Of a stretch of 64,000 bases of DNA, positions 60,845-64,000 are shown in pieces (position 1 is the stretch's first letter; each line of letters begins with the position of its first letter). Source of the stretch: Alkalihalobacterium sp048323755. GTDB taxonomy: Bacteria; Bacillota; Bacilli; Bacillales; Bacillaceae_F. The DNA lies in assembly GCF_048323755.1 (NCBI RefSeq), contig NZ_JBLWFS010000018.1:1-64000 (forward strand), given 5' to 3'. The translations under genes and the position numbers were made by a program. The notes under the pieces were generated by a model. That model saw only the letters and a list, made by a program, of their open reading frames with translations. It was not told where the DNA came from and did no database searches.

Positions 60845-61192
60845 AACTCCGCACCTATCTCTCTTTCTTCACAAGTATCTATTTTTAGAGTGATCCTATA
60901 ACTTAAACTGAGTGTTTAACCTCTCTTTACTTCCTGTCTCTATTCTAACGCAGTTCTTACAACCTCAAAAGAGTTTCTTGTATAGTTTGAAAATGATGAG
61001 GTAGAAAATTGGATAGACGAGCGCCTAAAGGCCTAGAATTGAGAGGAATTGAGGAAAAAATTAGGAGAATCCACTAACCAATAATCCTGAATAGTGCACC
61101 CTTAGAAAATCTTAGAACAAACTACCAACCAACCAATATCCCGGATGACCGCACCACTTAAAACACACTATCCTTTAACAAACAAAGCCATA
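60845..61192. other. Intergenic region with diverged repeat units, no gene seen
   Basis: About 350 bp without a credible frame. GAGGAAAAAATTAGGAGAA near 61051 resembles (inverted) the units at 39039-39195. ACCAATAATCC...GTGCACC (61077) and ACCAATATCCC...CGCACC (61132) are a diverged 55-bp direct repeat. A gene desert with old repeats. Confidence 0.45.
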
Positions 61193-61231
61193 AAAAAGAA
61201 ACGCCAGGATCATCCAAAAGATCCTAGCGTT
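61193..61231 (-). terminator. Terminator of selenoprotein gene 1
   Basis: AACGCCAGGATC (61200-61211) pairs with GATCCTAGCGTT (61220-61231), one mismatch, followed by TTTCTTTTTT on the minus strand. Confidence 0.8.
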
Positions 61232-61249
61232 CTTCCTTTAGGGTACGTA

Positions 61250-61534
61250 TTAACAACAATCACTGTTCCCTATAATAGTTAAAGCCTCTTTACCAAACTC
61301 ATTCGTTACACAATCTAACGTTATATTCTCCACAAAAGGGATAACGTGATCCTCAATTGCTACAGTTAAACCATTAATCGTTTCAATCTTATCGCTCTCT
61401 TCTGGCTCATCCAGAGCCAGTCCTAACTTTGGACCCCCTCAACCCATGCCAGCAAATACGACACGGATTGATGAAGAATTGTTTTCTTCCATTGCTGCTA
61501 ATATCAGTGCTTTGGCTTTATCTGTAATAAACAT
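61250..61534 (-). CDS. HesB/IscA-like selenoprotein (in-frame TGA = Sec32)
   Basis: A 94-residue HesB-like protein read through one in-frame TGA (61441-61439, codon 32). It runs MFITDKAKALILAAME...IRVVFAGMG, then TGA, then GGPKLGLALDEPEESD, ending GNSDCC. The AGMG-U-GGPxLGLALDEP stretch is the signature of known HesB-like selenoproteins, where Cys homologues have Cys. After the TGA, 25 nt lead to the loop of a 7-bp hairpin (61402-61420) with a G in the first two loop bases, meeting the bacterial SECIS rules. The AGAGGTG ribosome site, full-length family fit on both sides and own terminator argue against a pseudogene. A Fe-S or redox role is likely but unproven. Confidence 0.88.
61402..61420 (-). 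promoter_or_regulatory. Bacterial SECIS element 1
   Basis: Minus strand CTGGCTC (61420-61414), loop TGGAT, GAGCCAG (61408-61402): a perfect 7-bp stem inside the coding sequence, its loop starting 25 nt after the TGA. The same loop and nearly the same stem occur at 63816-63834. Confidence 0.82.
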
Positions 61535-61589
61535 GTTCTTCACCTCTTTTCTTTCTTAAAGTATGTAAGGAATAGTAACTTTTGCCAAG

Positions 61590-62519
61590 CTATGTTATAA
61601 GGTTTATATACCTTTCAAAATTGCCATACGCAAAGCGCTTAACATCATCTTCTGAAAAATGTTTAATTAACTCTTCAATAAAATCAGGATATTTACTTGC
61701 GTTTTCTAGTCCTTTGACGAAGACGGAAATTCCGTCAAAATCAGATCCAAATAAAATATGATCCTTTACTCCAAGGGAACACAAATGATCGATATGTCGA
61801 ATGCAGTCGGTAATCGTTGCATGCTCAGTCCCTGTTAAAAAGATCGGATGCCAAACGAGGCCTACCCAACCACCCTTTTTAACTAATTCTAAGATTTGTT
61901 CATCCTTCAAATTACGTCGATGATCACACAGGGCACGAGCATTACAATGAGTCGCAACTGGATAATCTGCTAATTCCATGACATCCCAAAAACCCTTTTC
62001 ACTAAGATGAGCGACATCGGTCCATACTTTATGTTCGTTATTTAACTGGACGAGCTCTTTACCTAATAAGGTAAGACCAGCTCCGCGTGGCTCACCGACC
62101 CCATCAGCACATAAATTAGCTTGGTTCCAGGTAAGGCCAACAGACTTGACCCCAAGTTGATAAAAGATGTTTAACTTGGTAAGGTTATCCCCGATACAGT
62201 CAACTCCTTCGAGTGTTAGGACAGCTCCAATCTCTCCGTCTTTTAATTGAGCAATATCCTTCCATTCCTTAATATGCTTCACCTTATCATGCTTTTTAAT
62301 GACTTCTGTTTGAAATAATTCAATTTGCTTTAAAATCGATTGATACTTTTCTTCGATAGTTAAATCCGGCTCAGCGAACAATGCAAAACATTGAACTTTC
62401 ACACCGCCTTTTATTAGTCTTTCATAATTGGCATCAATCTCATTAGAATTCGTAAAATTACGCTCTTCTTTTTCCCAAAGTTTTAACAGCGCATCACAAT
62501 GTGCATCAAATATTTTCAT
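61590..62519 (-). CDS. M19 family membrane dipeptidase-like protein
   Basis: A 309-aa zinc dipeptidase of the renal-dipeptidase (M19) family. Metal-binding motifs are DAHCDALLK at the N-terminus, VLTLEGVDC, ATHCNARALCDHRRNL and GSDFDG. It likely hydrolyses dipeptides, including some with D-residues. There is no signal peptide, as in other bacterial cytoplasmic members. GGAGGGAAAGT precedes the ATG. It lies 55 bp upstream of selenoprotein gene 1 on the same strand, so the two may share a transcript. Confidence 0.92.
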   Translation of the reverse strand: MKIFDAHCDALLKLWEKEERNFTNSNEIDANYERLIKGGVKVQCFALFAEPDLTIEEKYQSILKQIELFQTEVIKKHDKVKHIKEWKDIAQLKDGEIGAVLTLEGVDCIGDNLTKLNIFYQLGVKSVGLTWNQANLCADGVGEPRGAGLTLLGKELVQLNNEHKVWTDVAHLSEKGFWDVMELADYPVATHCNARALCDHRRNLKDEQILELVKKGGWVGLVWHPIFLTGTEHATITDCIRHIDHLCSLGVKDHILFGSDFDGISVFVKGLENASKYPDFIEELIKHFSEDDVKRFAYGNFERYINLIT

Positions 62520-62629
62520 ACTTTCCCTCCTTTTTATAATAGGTATATGTCCTTTAGGCGAATATCACTAACAGAAACAAACTTTCATTCATATAGTAAA
62601 ACAGATAAGTATTTAATGGAGTGATCTGT

Positions 62630-63073
62630 ATGAGTGAGAAGAGAAAAGAACCACAATTACCTGAAGTTATTAAAAAATCTTACAATGATTTCTTAAAGAC
62701 CATTGACTCATTTTTTTACGATGCTTTTCAAAACATTCACAATAATGGTATGTTTCACTCACAAATCCCAGTTCAAACTTATGAAACAGATTCAGCATTT
62801 GTTATTGAAGCACAATTACCTGGTGTTAAAAAAGAACAAATTATATTAGATGTCTATCAAAGTCATGTGAAAATTGGCGTGAAACAAGAAGAGTTTATGG
62901 AAGAAACGAATGACGTAGACCAATATGTTAAACAACAGTATTCTTCACAAGTAAAAGAACGCGTCATCCCATTGCCATTCCCTGTAACACAAAAAGATGT
63001 AAAAGCAAGTTATCAAAATGGACTATTAACAATAAAAGTTCCGAATCGACGGCATGTGATCGATATTGAATAA
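62630..63073 (+). CDS. Hsp20/alpha-crystallin small heat-shock protein
   Basis: A small heat-shock chaperone, 147 aa. After a ~45-residue N-terminal arm the alpha-crystallin domain runs from PVQTYETDSAFVIEAQLPGVKKEQI to the conserved YQNGLLTIKVPNR, with a short C-terminus ending VIDIE. GGAG sits 8 nt before ATG 62630; the in-frame GTG at 62621 overlaps it and is rejected. It is followed 24 bp later by the yppG-like spore gene, so a sporulation role like that of B. subtilis YocM or coat-associated Hsp20 proteins is possible. Confidence 0.88.
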   Translation: MSEKRKEPQLPEVIKKSYNDFLKTIDSFFYDAFQNIHNNGMFHSQIPVQTYETDSAFVIEAQLPGVKKEQIILDVYQSHVKIGVKQEEFMEETNDVDQYVKQQYSSQVKERVIPLPFPVTQKDVKASYQNGLLTIKVPNRRHVIDIE

Positions 63074-63097
63074 TGGTATGTAAATGGAGGGGTTAAA

Positions 63098-63508
63098 ATG
63101 AATTTTCATAATGATTCACTTTTGGGTGTTCAAGGTTTTCCTTACTATCAACAGCAACCTAGCTATTTTCCTAATCCATATCAAAATTCTAATCCGTTCC
63201 ATGGGGGGCTCTACTCGTCTCAAGTTTATCCATATCCCCACGCAAATTACAACTTACCTTTACAGCAAAACACGCAACAAAATATGCAGCAAAACATCCC
63301 AGTAAATCAAGGGCCAAACCATTTCGGTCCACAAAATCCGTACCGACCACAAGGGCCTGCCTTCTTTAATGCTTTTACAGGGCCAGATGGAAAATTTGAT
63401 GTTTCGAAGACATTCCAAACTGTCGACCAAGTCGTAAAAACAGTAAATCAAATCTCGCCGCTTGTTAAGTCGGTCAGCTCATTCTTTACGACTACACCAA
63501 AAGTATAA
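63098..63508 (+). CDS. yppG: YppG-like spore coat protein
   Basis: 136 aa, low complexity: the first ~95 residues are rich in Tyr, Pro, Gln and Asn (GFPYYQQQPSYFPNPYQN; NTQQNMQQNIPVNQ), followed by the conserved C-terminal domain PAFFNAFTGPDGKFDVSKT and VKTVNQISPLVKSVSSFF. This is the YppG family found in Bacillus spore coats. GGAGGGG precedes the ATG. It is probably co-transcribed with the upstream Hsp20 gene. Confidence 0.88.
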   Translation: MNFHNDSLLGVQGFPYYQQQPSYFPNPYQNSNPFHGGLYSSQVYPYPHANYNLPLQQNTQQNMQQNIPVNQGPNHFGPQNPYRPQGPAFFNAFTGPDGKFDVSKTFQTVDQVVKTVNQISPLVKSVSSFFTTTPKV

Positions 63509-63518
63509 TTAAATCGAG

Positions 63519-63627
63519 GCTAACTCAGTATTGTCTTGGGTCCCGTGTTACGTATATTTAATTCGACACCATATCGGACTCATACAACTTCAGCGTAATT
63601 GGCAAGAAACCTTTAGACTGAGTTAGC
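63519..63627. terminator. Long-loop inverted repeat between yppG and selenoprotein gene 2
   Basis: GCTAACTCAGT (63519-63529) pairs perfectly with ACTGAGTTAGC (63617-63627) across 87 nt, between convergent genes. The long loop makes terminator function uncertain. Confidence 0.45.
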
Positions 63628-63639
63628 TTCAAGATTTTA

Positions 63640-63957
63640 TTACGTTGTTTTCTTTTTTATGCGTAAACCATAGGCTAAAGTTTGAGAAGAATTAATCAGG
63701 CGGAAGCCTTGGTTTTCATAATAATCGATTTTTAAATAACGACCGATCTCTTCTAGCGCCTTTTCGTCGAGTAAAACGTGAACCTTTTCAAATATAAATA
63801 CTTCATCATCTACCGCTTGCTCATCCAGAGCAAGTTGAAACTCTAACATCGTACTTCACTCGTACGTATCAATCGCTAATACGCGAAGATAAATAGGGTC
63901 TACTTGAAATTCCAATTCTAAGCGTGCAATGGCTGCATCTGTAACAATTACCTTCAT
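63640..63957 (-). CDS. HesB-like selenoprotein (in-frame TGA = Sec34)
   Basis: A 105-residue protein read through one in-frame TGA (63858-63856, codon 34): MKVIVTDAAIARLELEFQ...LRVLAIDTYE, TGA, STMLEFQLALDEQAVDD, ending YGLRIKKKTT. The layout (ITD/VTD start, Sec in the first third, LALDE, a later LKIDYYENQGFRL strand) is a HesB-like fold, but more diverged than the protein at 61250. GGAGGG lies 9 nt before ATG 63957. A hairpin (63816-63834) starts its loop 28 nt after the TGA and has the same TGGAT loop. An ATG after the TGA (63849) could start a 69-aa frame, but it has no ribosome site. Confidence 0.85.
63816..63834 (-). promoter_or_regulatory. Bacterial SECIS element 2
   Basis: Minus strand CTTGCTC (63834-63828), loop TGGAT, GAGCAAG (63822-63816): a perfect 7-bp stem. 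Compared with element 1, the third stem pair is T-A instead of G-C, a compensatory change. The loop begins 28 nt after the TGA. Confidence 0.82.
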
Positions 63958-64000
63958 CTATCTACTCCCTCCTCACTATTTAATTTATCTTCTCATCTAA

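Noticed and set aside
61439..61441. TGA as a simple nonsense mutation in a HesB gene
   Set aside because: It sits exactly at the conserved Cys/Sec position, a SECIS-like hairpin follows at the right distance, and a second gene nearby shows the same arrangement with a compensatory stem change.
63640..63849. A stand-alone 69-aa gene starting at the internal ATG
   Set aside because: It lacks a ribosome site and is the C-terminal part of the longer TGA-containing frame, which has a strong site at its own ATG.

Overview
The window is chromosomal DNA of a low-GC, endospore-forming Bacillaceae-type Firmicute. Evidence is the AGGAGG-type ribosome sites, rho-independent terminators at most gene junctions, TTG/GTG starts, and spore genes throughout: a Ger receptor operon, splAB, Ku/LigD, yppG, a DUF2642 gene and the kamA/yod lysine locus. 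The genus cannot be fixed from sequence alone; an alkaliphilic or halotolerant relative of Bacillus, possibly one able to respire anaerobically, would fit the selenoproteins. No rRNA, tRNA, CRISPR or prophage was seen. The only mobile DNA is the 3' end of an IS3-family transposase at the left edge and small non-coding repeats.

The most important result is at the right end. Two minus-strand HesB/IscA-like genes (61250-61534 and 63640-63957) each carry an in-frame TGA where the family is expected to have a conserved Cys. In both, the TGA is followed after 25 or 28 nt by a perfect 7-bp hairpin with the identical loop TGGAT. One stem position has changed from a G-C pair in one gene to a T-A pair in the other. 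This fits bacterial SECIS elements, so both are called selenoproteins. Ordinary gene calling would split or miss them.

Region by region. 1-10 kb: IS fragment, a palindromic repeat, a membrane diguanylate cyclase, the ABC-F protein YkpA, UvsE, a phosphoesterase, an HtrA-like protease and a U32/RlhA-like protein. 10-20 kb: a broken GNAT gene, small proteins, an Aas-like acyltransferase/acyl-AMP synthetase, an M50 homologue lacking its catalytic Glu, and a COG0523 GTPase. 20-27 kb: a 52-bp tandem array, DUF169, a Ger germinant receptor operon in B-A-C order, and splAB. 27-35 kb: odhAB (2-oxoglutarate dehydrogenase), a HAD phosphatase, and divergent ku and ligD. 35-48 kb: Mn catalase, an orphan squalene/phytoene synthase-like gene, methionine gamma-lyase, aminopeptidase AmpS, an esterase, MsrA, and several short genes missed by length cut-offs. 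49-57 kb: a sigma-54 activator (KamR/RocR-like) followed by a near-perfect -24/-12 promoter and kamA-yokU, converging on yodTSRQP; together these form the lysine / beta-lysine locus split over two strands. 57-64 kb: DUF421, CheV, a Na/Pi cotransporter, the two selenoproteins, a dipeptidase, Hsp20 and YppG.

Functional themes are spore survival and DNA repair (UvsE, SplB, Ku, LigD, Mn catalase), spore germination, lysine and methionine catabolism, and small Fe-S or redox proteins including the selenoproteins.
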